Shown here: positions 41,801 to 51,014 of the stretch, piece after piece
Position numbering within the stretch: position 1 is the first letter of the stretch
How the letters are laid out: every line of letters starts with the position of its first letter
Assembly (NCBI GenBank): GCA_963513935.1
Contig: OY740777.1
Span: forward strand, 15,735,092-15,799,091
DNA: 64,000 bases
Direction of reading: 5' to 3'
Source: Aphrophora alni
Taxonomy: Eukaryota; Arthropoda; Insecta; Hemiptera; Aphrophoridae
Notes under the pieces: generated by a model
Told to the model about the DNA's origin: nothing
What the model saw: the letters and a program-made list of their open reading frames with translations, nothing else
Database searches by the model: none
Translations under genes and position numbers: made by a program

Positions 41801-44800
41801 CCGCCTTGAGCTATATATATAAGTTTGAATCACTCCTTGTTTTACTCCGCCTTATATGGAACACTGCGTTCTATTCCTGTTCTCCAGACGTGTACATATC
41901 CAGAAGAGAAGAAGGATTCCGTTCATTCGTAAACATCAGGATGTCCAGGAAGTTCCTGTGTTAGCGTTGCCAAGTAAGTGGCGAAGAGCTCACTAATGCT
42001 TGGCTGTTATTGTTGCTTATATAGATCGTGATTTTGTTGTGGCTTTAATGAAACGTAAATGAATTATCTAAGATAAGTTTTCGAAAACTATTAAATCTCT
42101 TTCTTGGTCACACTGATACTCGAGTCAGGCATTCCACACGTGATATCTGTAGGAGTAACTTGGAACCAATTTACTTTCCGGATGGCTAAAAACTGTCTCT
42201 CTACTATATTTGTTGTCTAATTTTGGTTTTTGTTACTTGAGGACTATTCATCTCACTGGGTTTTGTGATGTTTACAATTTTTTCCCGCCATATTGGATTT
42301 AAGTTAATTTTTACTTTATAAAATACACTCTACAAAATTATGTGATGGGTAAAAAATATGAAAATTTAGAAACCTACATCAAATATCAAATCATCTAAAT
42401 TTAAATCATTCAGTATTGTGTCACCCAAAAAAGGAGAAACTCTAAGGGTGGGCGCCGTAGGTGCCAGGGGGGCGGATAACCCTTGTTTTTATATATTTAG
42501 ATAAGGCCCTAAACTTGCTTCTCTTGTGACATAAATACGTCCTAAGCGCAATTTTAACAAATATTTTATTACTTGCAATTTTTCACCAAGGTTTGGGTCA
42601 TTAATCTTCACATTTCACTGAAGTTTGAACGAAATCGGTGGAGCAGTTTTGTAGATATATCCGTTTTGACATCCCCTGAGACCAAAAAGCTTATTTTAGA
42701 ATAATGTCTGTCGTCTGCACAGTGCTCTAAAGTACAAACGTGTGCACAGATTGTAATCAAATTTGGTATGTGGTCATTTTTTTCGATAACTCAAAACTTA
42801 GGGGTGAGAAACATTGGCTCTAACTTGGTATAGCCACTAAGGGCCCAAAAAAATCATATTGGCCACCATCACTCCAGAAATCGCCGTTCGTGGTTTATCA
42901 ATTTAAAACCAAAAATAGGCCTCGAAGCTGTTATGAAAGATGTATTTCCTTAAAAACACCTCTACCGATTTCCTTCAAACTTCAATAAAATGTGAAGATT
43001 ATTGACCCAAACCTGGGTGCAAAATTCCAAGTAAAAAACTAATATTTATTCAAATTACACTAAGGATGTGTTTATGGCACAAGAGAAGCAATTTTAGGAC
43101 CTTATCTAAATATATAGGGTTAGGCGCCAACATTAGAGTTCCTCATAGTTTGATGACTCAATACTGAATGATTTAAATTTAGATGATTTGACATTTGATG
43201 AAGGCTTCTAGATTTTCATATTCTTTAAAAAAAAAACTTTAATAAAACACAAAATATCACACTTCAGCGTGCTATTTTTAATTTATAAATTTAAAACCCA
43301 ATAAAAATTTGAAGTTACAACAGTATTACATTAAAGTTAGATAAATTTGAAATGAATTATATGTAAAATAAACCCGGTAAACTGTGTTTCAGAAAAGTGT
43401 GAGAGTGTTGCTTATGTTTTTATTATTTTAAATATTGCAAAATTTAGTTTACAAACCTTGATGTGGTTTCACACATCAAAATTAAGAAAGTTTTAATCAA
43501 ATGTCCGGAATTGCCTAGTTTCCCAGATATACGCAAATTTGATGTTCCACGAATTTTTTTTCTCCAGAACGGCTTGAATTGAAACCTATTAGATTACCTA
43601 CTAAAATAAAAACTATTTTGAAGAAATAATCAACCTAATCAATCACCTGTTTCAAAATGGCTGCTAGTTTGAAAAATATAAAGAATCTTTTTTTGTAGTT
43701 CTTTCAATTTACTTCTCAAAACAATTCGACTAAAGATGATTGTATAAAACTGCTCCCATTAGTTTGAAGAACATTAAATCAATGGTAATAATGTAAAAGA
43801 CATTACGTGTCCTTCGAATTCATTGGTCCAATTCTACTTTAATCCTTCGTCTGATTGCTTTGACAGTTACAGTTTTCAATAGGATATTAAAAGAGCTACA
43901 AAATATCTCTTTACGTTTTTTAATAAAAATTTCACGTTTTTATTAATTTAGATTTTAAACATTTAGCCTGCCGCCATTTTGAAACGGAATATAGGATTAG
44001 GTTGGTTATATTTTTCAAAATATTTATTATTAGGTACCATGCCAAATTTCAGTTCAATTCTTTAAACCGTTCTGTAATTACAAAATATTTTGACAAAATT
44101 ATTAATTTCGGATATCTAGGAAATTAGGCAATTCCTGATTATAGCCTATGTTTATAGTAATCTTTTCTTAATTTTGATGTTGGAAACCACCTCTTGAAGA
44201 TTGGAAACACAATTTTGAGTCGATTTCTTTATAGACGACGATTATGATTAATTTTCACTTTTTGATAGACAATTATCCAAATAATATTTTGGTTGGTTTT
44301 TATTTAGTTTTATGGTTCAGTGTGTAAGAAAGTTTGTGGAATGTTTTATTCAGTTTATTTTCCTGTAGTGGTACTAAAACTGTAAATCTAAATACAGTGA
44401 AGCTAAAATTATAGCAAAGCTTGTACTTCAGTATTTCAGCTCAAATAAATATTGCACTGTTACCGGACTTAACAAACCCCAGTTATATAGTATCTCATAA
44501 ATAAAGTTCTAACTATGTTTTTCCTTGTCATTTACGTTTCCATCAGCATAGTTTGTCATTCGTTTAAACAGTGACATTTCCCTTCCAATCAATTAACAAG
44601 TTGAATGGCGTTGAAAAGTTGTTACCTCGAAATGTCATTTCTGTCCAAATTCATTAATCGTGTACAATTATTTACTGTTTTTCACGGTTTAGAATTAAAA
44701 TTGGCTTATAGAAGATGTTTCTCAATTTCCCAAGTGGAAAAACAATAGTTTCTCAATCGGTGCTTCGAAAAACTCAGACAAAATTATTCAAAAATATTGC

Positions 44801-45751
44801 ACAAGGTTTGTCACTTAACCATCAACAAAAACCAATATATTTGTCACTAAAAAATTAATTTTGGAAGTTATCAATGGGTCGTAAACTTACTTCGCTTGTG
44901 CCATACACAGGTCAGCAATGTAAATCAAGAGCCTCCAATTGTGTCAACAGGTTTGTTCAAAATCTACACATATCACTAAAGTTTGAAAGAAATCGGTAGA
45001 GTTGATTTTGAAAACGACGTATTTTATAACTCCCCATAGCCATTTTTTTTAAAAGATAGATAACAATTCATAGAGGTCAAACTGAATAAAAACTTGATAA
45101 AAATCGTTGGATCACTTTTTGAGAAAAATTTCTATTTTTCTACGCTCAAATTTTGAAATATAAAAAATGAAAAAATAACCCAAAATATGACCATTATATC
45201 CCCACAAACTAAATTTAATACACAGCTACAATTTTTTAATTTAACCTTATAAATATCACACAAATTCTTGCAAAATAAAACAATTATTTGTGAAATTTAG
45301 TGTTATTTATTTAGTGAAAATAATTAGAACACGATTATTTTGTAAGAATGTGTGTTATTATATTATTATTGAAGAAACGATAAAATCTCCACACACTATC
45401 AATATAGTAAACTAAATTATATGTAGCCATATTTACTTACTCTCCAAATCTCGCTGGCTAAGATCGGAAACTGACTGAAAAATACAAAACAGATTTATTG
45501 AAATTGTTAAATAAAAGTTTAACACATTTTATAAACATGATTTCAGACGAAATTAATAATCAGAATTAATTCGTGTTAGTTCATAGATCGTTGTTTAAGT
45601 TAAAACAAAACATTATTTTTATTCAGTGAAAAATATTTGGGGACTTTAATTATATACTAAGATTTTTGCATTTAGTATTTTTATTCGAAATGGAAATTTG
45701 GAATAATAAGAACCTGATAAAATCTGTAATGAAATATGTCAATATCAACTG

Positions 45752-45799
<48 letters not shown>

Positions 45800-48259
45800 G
45801 CGATTGTGTCTAGGAGAATTATCATTTATATTGTATATATTAAGAATCAATTAAACAAAATTATACAACTAAGTGAATTCGAATTTAGAGAATTCGCTTT
45901 TCAGAGAATACGCTTGGAACGTTCAAAATCATAAATCAAACGAAATGTAATTCGAAATTATACAGTTGAGAAATTTTTAGTTTCATTTTCACCTGTTTCA
46001 CGGTTTATAAGAATTATGAATCCAAATGAAACTGAAATTAATTCACGAAGGGACTTTTATTCAAATGTAACTATTTCGAATCGATTCCATTTATACTTTC
46101 AGTCCGATTTCAACCATTTTATTTCTGATAATACGTTTGTATTTAGAAACTCCAACGAAGATTTTTGTTTAACCGAAGTTATATAAATATCTGGAATGTA
46201 ATGAAAATTAGATGTTTGAAAATACATGATCGTAGCTCACTGACCAGAATCTATTGTTTTTCCAGCGGAAGTTAAATTAAGACCAAACCTTGTTTTTGGT
46301 CTTAAAAAAACAAGACTAGTTTTTTTTATAGAAAAAAACTAGTAAAATGTCAATCTGAAAATGAATTAATAGATAAATTCTATATTTTTTCCTGTATATT
46401 TTTCCTTAACCCATTTGTCCTAAAATTCACTATCCGTAAATATATTTCCTAAACATATCAATTTTTTCTAAAAAATGCATATTCTCTTAAAATGATAACA
46501 TTTTCCTAATCCTACAACTATTTAAAAAATATATATCTAAGATATTACCAATTTGAATACGTCGTTTAAGTAACAGTCACAATTTAATATGTTTCCCTGT
46601 ATATTTATTTAATTGGAAGTGTTGTTTGTATCAACAATTTTGGGTTGTTCCAGTTTTAGAGTATCAACAACAACCTTTAGATTGATGTAAAAATTATATT
46701 TACAACTCTGAATTTCATACTATTCACCATATTCGTTACCATGGTTTAAGAATATAGATTACAAACCTATAAAGATTAATCACTCAAATTTAGGCCACGT
46801 AAAAATTTTCTTTTTTTTTATCTTAATTTAATAATTAATTGTATAACAATTCGTATGTTATTTTCTGAAGATAATTGAACATTAAAATTTTACATTTTTA
46901 AGTATTATAGATTGAATATTTAATTTTGACACCTGACATACAACTTGTATTTTTCCAATAAATGAATGTATTTACAGGTTCATTGATTATCAATTTTTCC
47001 TTCTGTTAAAAGGCAAAAATGTCTCGGTCATCATCACGTTATAAAAAAGGAATAAAAAAAAACATAAAATACAGCCCTCGATTAGTCTAATAGCGTAGGG
47101 ATCGGAAAAAATCAAGAGAGACAAGATAGGAAAGATTAAAGAGATAGATCTAACACAAGACTACATAAAAAGTGTAGATACAGTTAGGACCTCGGGATTG
47201 ATCTTTGTGATCCGTCTTAAAAGTTTGAATAGTTATTTCGATAAAATTGTCGTGAATTATGAAAATATACAACAGAAACCCACGTGACGTAACAACAAAT
47301 AAAAGAAAACAACGGTTTTTTAGTATTAATAAAATACAGTGATAAATTCTGAATTCCGTTTTTTGTGGACAGGTATTTCGTTTATTTGTTAGAAAGTTTT
47401 GAAAAATTTTCGTAAAAAGTTTTTTTTTGAACTTCTTAAGTTGCATTGTTATAAAATTGTGCGATACATCATAATATTCGAATGATTGCATTATCCCATC
47501 ATGGATTTAATTCATTGTACTTTTAGTAAACCAGTATTCGAACCATTAGCGTAAGTTTAGCGTTAAAATTTTGATCCAGTTTTTAACTGTTTCATGGCAT
47601 CAGGAAAACAAAAAATGTTATTTTCGACTTCCCGGTCGTACGTCGTTGTTGCCATCTGGATATAAATATGATAGAGTGCAACAAATATTAAGAGAGGAAC
47701 ATCAAATTTTGTCTAGGGGACTATAGTGAGCTCATATGGACCGTTAAAAAAAATTTTTTATCTGAATAAAAATGCCAAAATATCTGCCGTTTTAAACATT
47801 TTAGTTTGTACAAAAAATACACCAAATCACCTCTAGTATTTCACTATTAAGTTATTTTTAAAGATCTCAATAAGTATTGATTTCTACCTCTCCAAAACTA
47901 CCGATATCTGTTAAGGAGAAAAAAGTTCAAAATGCTTTAAACTCAATTTCTCAAAATCGCCTGTACCAATTTTGTTCAAATATTGATCAAGTTTATCACA
48001 CTGACTTCAGACTGACTTCGAACTAGATTATAAACAAGATTAAGATAATAAACGTTGACCGCCTCATTGCAATCCAATACGATTTAGATACAGTACGAGT
48101 ATATGGCACATGCATTAATGTAAAAAATTTTATACGAATAAAAATTACATTTTTTTTATTTAAAACTACCATTCAAATTAAACAAATATACGATTTATAT
48201 TGCAAAACAATTCACTGCATGAACATTTTAAACAGCTCAGAAACTTTTCTACTTACCAT
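29782..48259 (-). CDS. Mlc1: Complete myosin essential (alkali) light chain gene, copy B
   Basis: Six exons (E1 ATG, then 34, 141, 168, 87 and 45 nt) join in frame to a 156-residue protein, the usual size for muscle essential light chains. The protein binds the IQ region of the myosin heavy-chain lever arm in sarcomeres. Landmarks are N-terminal [12 protein letters not shown], an EF-hand-like lobe at residues 18-30 (DFTGNGTID), conserved [16 protein letters not shown] (44-59), [15 protein letters not shown] (67-81), and an EF loop [12 protein letters not shown] (96-107) with D, T, D, G and E in canonical places. [16 protein letters not shown] (131-146) follows, then KKFMANVLA. Introns are 2.8, 5.1, 3.9, 4.1 and 2.1 kb; intron 3 uses a GC donor. 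Phases are identical to copy A. No stop or frameshift is seen, so it is probably functional. Other EF-hand proteins (troponin C, calmodulin, regulatory light chain) fit the sequence less well. Confidence 0.93.
29827..31968 (-). other. Intron 5 of copy B
   Basis: 2.1 kb. It contains an R1 copy (30090-30350), a less AT-rich stretch at 30540-31000 without an open frame, and a GATGATGACG...GGCGAAAC hairpin motif at 31628-31655. Confidence 0.7.
30090..30350 (+). mobile_element. SINE-like family R1, copy 3
   Basis: One of the best copies, with TCAAGCCCTCGAATATTC, GAGAACAAGAGTTGGTCAAG, AAGGTGTAGATTCAGCTAGG, CGGGATTGCTACTTCATACT and CAGAGTCCCTGAGGACTAT. It has the fullest right end of the family. 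Confidence 0.7.
31969..32055 (-). CDS. Mlc1: Myosin essential light chain copy B, exon E5
   Basis: An 87-nt exon with acceptor TTTTTTTCTGTAG (ending at 32056) and donor GTAAGT (from 31968), phases 1 and 1. It encodes [16 protein letters not shown] then [12 protein letters not shown], the C-terminal lobe; the DEDGFIPY signature is typical of insect alkali light chains. The last codon is split (GAA C), so a terminal exon starting in phase 1 is needed, which both E6 here and the 63955 exon of copy C provide. Confidence 0.93.
33240..33960 (+). repeat. Dispersed family R2, long copy
   Basis: About 0.7 kb. Landmarks: AACTTTCTGTTTGTCTTATC, AACCGATTTTTATCAAACTT, TCTCAAAATCAGCCCAAACG, GTGAAGATTAGTAATCCAAA and the end block TTTGGTTATGGGGATGTGTA then AATGAGAAAGTTCGTGCA. 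Fragments recur at about 11230-11300, 12340, 23350-23560, 42560-43040, 44290-45060, 52170-52830, 61200, 62150 and 63100-63640. It has no open frame and is probably a non-autonomous transposon. Confidence 0.6.
34567..34793 (-). repeat. 21-bp minisatellite, 11 units
   Basis: Unit AAGCAAAAAACCTCACCTTAT repeats about 11 times; one unit is 20 bp. Units 5, 10 and 11 share a variant (AAGCTAAAAACCTCGCC). The minus strand is open as VRFFAYK repeats, but only because 21 is divisible by 3; the product has no independent support. Confidence 0.95.
36184..36351 (-). CDS. Mlc1: Myosin essential light chain copy B, exon E4
   Basis: A 168-nt exon with acceptor CTGTTTACAG (ending at 36352) and donor GTTAGT (from 36183), phases 1 and 1. 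It encodes [20 protein letters not shown], then [30 protein letters not shown] and ILRALG. It spans the linker between lobes and the canonical-looking EF loop. Same length and phase as copy A E4. Confidence 0.95.
38149..38180 (+). repeat. GATG-hairpin-GAAACGCG motif
   Basis: GAAGATGGAGTAACTCCGAA followed by ACGCGTCG. The stem GGAG/CTCC is followed directly by GAAACGCG, the same layout as at 9310, 31630, 61345 and 62375. Confidence 0.5.
38653..38798 (+). repeat. 71-bp tandem duplication
   Basis: Two units share GGCACTCAAAATGTTCAAAG then AGGAACATCTTG exactly, with diverged CCCCTCTCCCTTATT-type left parts. Confidence 0.9.
39740..40200 (+). repeat. Dispersed family R3, copy 1
   Basis: Landmarks: TTATGACATCAGGACCCC, GCCGTTCGTCCTTCGTAGTT, CGCCTGCACGTAAACACG, AAAATGGCGGATATTT and CAGCTTCGAGGTCCACAAGG. 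Related copies are at 47580-47690, 53430-53660 and 60040-60490. Confidence 0.5.
40241..40381 (-). CDS. Mlc1: Myosin essential light chain copy B, exon E3
   Basis: A 141-nt exon. The acceptor is CTTGTTCAG (ending at 40382). The donor reads AAAG/GCAAGT, a GC donor; using the next GT (40236) would break the frame into E4, whereas the GC site gives KRKGEKTL in frame, exactly parallel to copy A. It encodes [19 protein letters not shown] then [19 protein letters not shown] and EKLGGTKRK, the first lobe and the family's best-conserved block. Confidence 0.93.
40588..40706. repeat. 119-bp near-complete hairpin
   Basis: The outer arms are GTGCAACTAGTGAGCAAAGT...TTTTTTAAACGAG and the complement of CGAGTTTAAAAAAGACACTT TGCTCACGAATTGCAC. 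The inner part is a second perfect inverted repeat, TTGACGCAC...GTGCGTCAA. A related GTGAGCAAAGTAGTGGGCAA lies at 41100. Also TTTGTCTACAGTTGTT (about 40716) pairs with AACAACTGTAGACAAA (about 41187). Probably a small MITE. Confidence 0.85.
41335..41480 (+). mobile_element. SINE-like family R1, copy 4 (truncated)
   Basis: Left half only: TTGTTTAAAGAGAAAAACTT, ACATAAAATAAGGACCCC and GTTATCAGGATCGGAAAAG..GTTGTTCAAGAGA. Confidence 0.6.
42354..43226. mobile_element. Large fold-back element, about 870 bp
   Basis: Left arm 42354-42670 and right arm 42945-43226 are inverted copies around a spacer of about 275 bp. Matches include ATCATCTAAATTTAAATCAT and TTCAGTATTG in both arms, AAACTCTAAGGGTGGGCGCC with GGAACTCTAATGTTGGCGCC, and TATATTTAGATAAGGCCC with TATATTTAGATAAGGTCC. 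GTTTGGGTCATTAATCTTCA matches GTTTGGGTCAATAATCTTCA. The inner halves are family R2 sequence, so the element is a head-to-head R2 pair. Confidence 0.85.
45441..45474 (-). CDS. Mlc1: Myosin essential light chain copy B, exon E2
   Basis: A 34-nt micro-exon, acceptor TATTTTTCAG (ending at 45475) and donor GTAAGT (from 45440), phase 0 in and 1 out. It encodes [11 protein letters not shown] after the ATG of E1. It is two codons longer than copy A E2, at the very N-terminus, where light-chain isoforms usually vary. Confidence 0.9.
45752..45799. repeat. (AAT)n microsatellite
   Basis: About 16 perfect ATA/AAT triplets. Confidence 0.97.
46995..47205 (+). mobile_element. SINE-like family R1, copy 5
   Basis: Has AAAAGGCAAAAATGTCTCGG, TCATCATCACGTTATAAAAA, GCCCTCGATTAGTCTAATAG, AAATCAAGAGAGAC and AAAAAGTGTAGATACAGTTA then GGACCTCGGGATTG. 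Confidence 0.65.
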
Positions 48260-48310
48260 TTTGTGTACGAGGATGTGTTACGAGCGATACCAGAATCACA
48301 AGTGAGCCTT
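48257..48310 (-). CDS. Mlc1: Copy B exon E1: leader and start codon
   Basis: The minus strand ends in CACAAAATG followed by GTAAGT, so the exon carries only the initiator Met (48259-48257) plus 5' UTR. The context AAAATG is good for an animal start. The left limit (transcription start) is not fixed; I give about 50 nt, up to a less AT-rich stretch with CTCACTTGTGATTCTGG. The exon is placed by phase with E2 and is the only suitable ATG/GT junction in the interval. Confidence 0.75.
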
Positions 48311-48436
48311 GTTTAAGTTCTCTGGAACTTCATTGATAATAAGTTACATCTGGCAACATTGTATACCTTACAACAATAAACAGAACAGTTGACTTGTATC
48401 AAACTTTTGGCAGGAACAGATGTTTGGAGTGTATTT

Positions 48437-48446
48437 CTAAAAATAA
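48437..48446 (-). promoter_or_regulatory. MEF2-type site upstream of copy B
   Basis: CTAAAAATAA is a perfect match to the MEF2 consensus YTAWWWWTAR, about 180 bp upstream of the start codon. MEF2 is the main myogenic regulator of insect muscle genes. An E-box CAGTTG lies nearby at about 48387. Function is inferred from position and gene type. Confidence 0.5.
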
Positions 48447-48585
48447 ATATTTATTAGCAATATTCATAAATCACTTAGAGCTATCGGTTGATCTCGCTGA
48501 GTCTGAAAAGGTTCCGTTTCTCTTTTGACGGTAAAAATTGTATTTGTTGTTATCACTTTTAGGTCAGTGAGAACCAGACTGTACT

Positions 48586-48599
48586 TCACGGCGCCGTGA
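48586..48599. promoter_or_regulatory. 14-bp perfect GC-rich palindrome upstream of copy B
   Basis: TCACGGCGCCGTGA, striking in this AT-rich region, about 330 bp upstream of the start codon. It could be a dimeric factor site; no factor is assigned. Confidence 0.35.
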
Positions 48600-48836
48600 C
48601 TGACTTCCATGAATCCAGCTAAATATTCTGAGCTTCATTTAATCGACATAGTCTTAGAATCAAACAATCGAATTTGTGATGACAGGGAAAAAACCGGCTG
48701 ATGTACGCCCTGTAAATGAAATATCCGAAAGTTGATTTTTTCCGCTTTTTTGGACGTTAAATTCTTTGCTAGATCAAACAGTCTTACCCACTAAATTTCG
48801 TTTAAACAGTTGTTACACAGGTTTTCTCGTACTGTC

Positions 48837-50109
48837 ATAACCAGGATGGAATGGAAAAACGTAGAAAACGTAGGGATGACCGAAAGAGAAATGAGGCAAC
48901 TAACGGTTGACAAAAGGGGTGGAAGTTATTTTCTGGGGCAGCAACGCCATTGGTATTAGGAAAGGAAGGATGGAAGGAAGGAAGGAATGAAGGAACGAAG
49001 GAAGGAACGAAGGAAGGACGGAAGGAACGAACGAAGAAAGGAACGAAGGAAGGCAGGAAGGAAGAAGAAGAAGAAGAAGAAGAAGAAAAAGAAAAGAAGA
49101 AGAAGTAGAGGAAGAAGAAGAATAAAAAGAAAGTATTTTTCAAATCAGTTGATAAATCTAAGCCCTAGCGAGCCTCTTAGATGTTAATAAGCCTCCACTC
49201 GCTTCGCTCGTCAGTGACTCGACCTTGTCGAATCTTTTAACTGTATCAACGTCACATTTTTATTAGCTTTAGAATTACGTTTTTGACAATAACTACATGA
49301 ATTATCATCGTAAAAATGTAAGGTTACTATTACATGCAGAATTGAAGTCTGTAAATGTTTATCTAGTTCATTGTCTTTACTTTGAATAACACACGCGAAA
49401 TTATCAAAACACTGTTTAAAATGGTCGTCATTTAAAAAAAAAAAATTTTTAATCTCAATGGGGTTCTATATAAGCACACTATAAACTGTATCAAATTGCA
49501 TGTAAATGTCTTATTTCTGTGGCTACTGTCGTACCTACGTACAGACTAACGACCACTGATGGACGCCATGTCGAAAATCATTTTCCCCCGTGGCTATAAA
49601 ACGTGAAGTTAAAAACAGAGGTAGATTTTTTGACAATTACCAAAATTAACCCTGCACTTCGTTTTCTGGCTAATTAATATATTAAATGTCTCTTTTAGCA
49701 ACATATTACCCAGAAGGAATTGTGACAGGAAATGTGTACTATTCTTTAAGAGGAAAGAATCACATGTCAAACTGGCAGAACTGTTTTGGGGTATAACTAA
49801 CGATTTGTACGATATCTTTGAGTAATTGAATCTTTCCTTGCTGGTAGGTAAAATCACTGTTTGAAAATGATCACTATTTCAGCTTTCAGACAAAAAAAAA
49901 TAAGCCTTACAGTAGACAAATTAATGTAAACAATTATAAGATACTTTTAAGATACTTTTTGATTTATCTCGTTTCGTATAATCTATTTTCGAAAAGCACT
50001 ATCACCTTATCAACAAATTTGAAAAAAATACTTTCTTTTTCTTCTTCTTCTTTTCCCCTTCTTCTTCTTCCTCTACTTCTTCTACTTTTCTTATCCTTCT
50101 TCTTTTCTT

Positions 50110-50143
<34 letters not shown>

Positions 50144-50356
50144 CCTTCCTTCCTTCCTTCCTTCGTTCCTTAATTAGTTCGTTCCTTCCTTCCTTCGTTA
50201 GTTCCTTCCTTCGTTCCTTCCTTCCGTTCCTAATTCCAATGGCGTTGAGGCCCCAGAAAATAACTTCCACCCCTTTTGTCAACCGTTAGTTGGTTCATTT
50301 CTCTTTCAGTCATCCTACGTTTTCTATGTTTTTTTTTCCATTCCATCCTGGTTATA
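48837..50356. mobile_element. Inverted pair of LINE-tail/GAAGG arms
   Basis: Left arm 48837-49158 and right arm 50008-50356 are inverted copies. Starting from the outside they share ATAACCAGGATGGAATGGAA, GAAAGAGAAATGA and CAACTAACGGTTGACAAAAG, then GGGTGGAAGTTATTTTCTGG. These are followed by (GGAA)n, then (GAA)n, then GAAAGTATTTTTCAAAT.. with its partner. The interior of about 850 bp is unique. The outer 120 bp of each arm is the end of a LINE open frame. A diverged direct repeat (CAGTTGTTACACAGGTTTTC at 48807; CTGTTGTTACACAAGTTTTC at 50992) lies outside both arms. Confidence 0.85.
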
Positions 50357-50640
50357 CGTGTACGTCCATTACTTCTCTCCCCGATTGGTCTTGCCTCTAA
50401 AATATTTCTTTGGATCCTTTCCCTTGACATTCCAGTCACGTGTCCGTACAATTTCAATTTTTTTTTTTTTAAATCATCTGATTAACGATTTTTCCTTAAA
50501 AATTTCAAAGTTTTGTCATTCCTTTTTCTATCCATTCGTGTTTTATCCACCACGTTTCATCTCTCCTGCTGTTATTCTACTCTCAGTTTCTACTAATCGC
50601 ACAGCTGTCAGCTCCATATATGAGAGTATGAGAGTATGAA
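50225..50640 (-). pseudogene. LINE C-terminal fragment
   Basis: The minus strand encodes LKLYGHVTGMSRERIQRNIL, EARPIGERSNGRTRITR and MTEREMNQLTVDKRG. This is the WYGHVxRM...R.P.GRRxRGRPxxRW...DR.GW tail common to insect non-LTR elements. Upstream, in other frames, are IYGADSCAI and ETESRITAGEMK, the LLYGSETW and E.R..AAEMK blocks. Several stops and a poly-T insertion break it, so it is not functional. Confidence 0.7.
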
Positions 50641-51014
50641 AAATACTTTGAACAAGATAGCAATGAAGTTTGCATGAATTTAAGACCCGTTCATGGTCAA
50701 AACTCCATTTGAATTCATATTTATAGAAGACAATCTTATGTTTTCGTGAGAGCATGTTGATAAAGAAATTTAGAATCAGGAATTTTTTGTCCTGTTTATT
50801 GTTTAAAGAAAACACACCTTTCGATCAAACCACCTAATAAAGCAAATTGATGAGCGCCATATTGTTAAACATACAATGTAATGCGTAAAATACTGTACAT
50901 GTATTGGCCAAATTTGGTTTCTTAGACTTTGAAGGAAATGTTAAATTGTATTAGTTATCAAGGGTATCCAGTAGGGTTAAGCTTGTTTGAAACTGTTGTT
51001 ACACAAGTTTTCTG

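Larger units (their letters stand above)
40382..45440 (-). other. Intron 2 of copy B
   Basis: 5.1 kb. It contains the hairpin at 40588-40706, an R1 fragment (41335-41480), the large fold-back (42354-43226), R5- and R2-like fragments (43640-45060), and CCTAA/TTAGG scraps near 41060 and 41213. No coding signal was found; the open stretch 41761-41964 resembles nothing known. Confidence 0.65.
45475..48256 (-). other. Intron 1 of copy B
   Basis: 2.8 kb with an (AAT)n microsatellite (45752-45799), an R1 copy (46995-47205), an R3 fragment (47580-47690) and otherwise AT-rich sequence. Confidence 0.65.

Noticed and set aside
44290..45060. Coding exon in the R2-like text of intron 2
   Set aside because: The same text recurs at many places in the window with indels, so it is a dispersed repeat.
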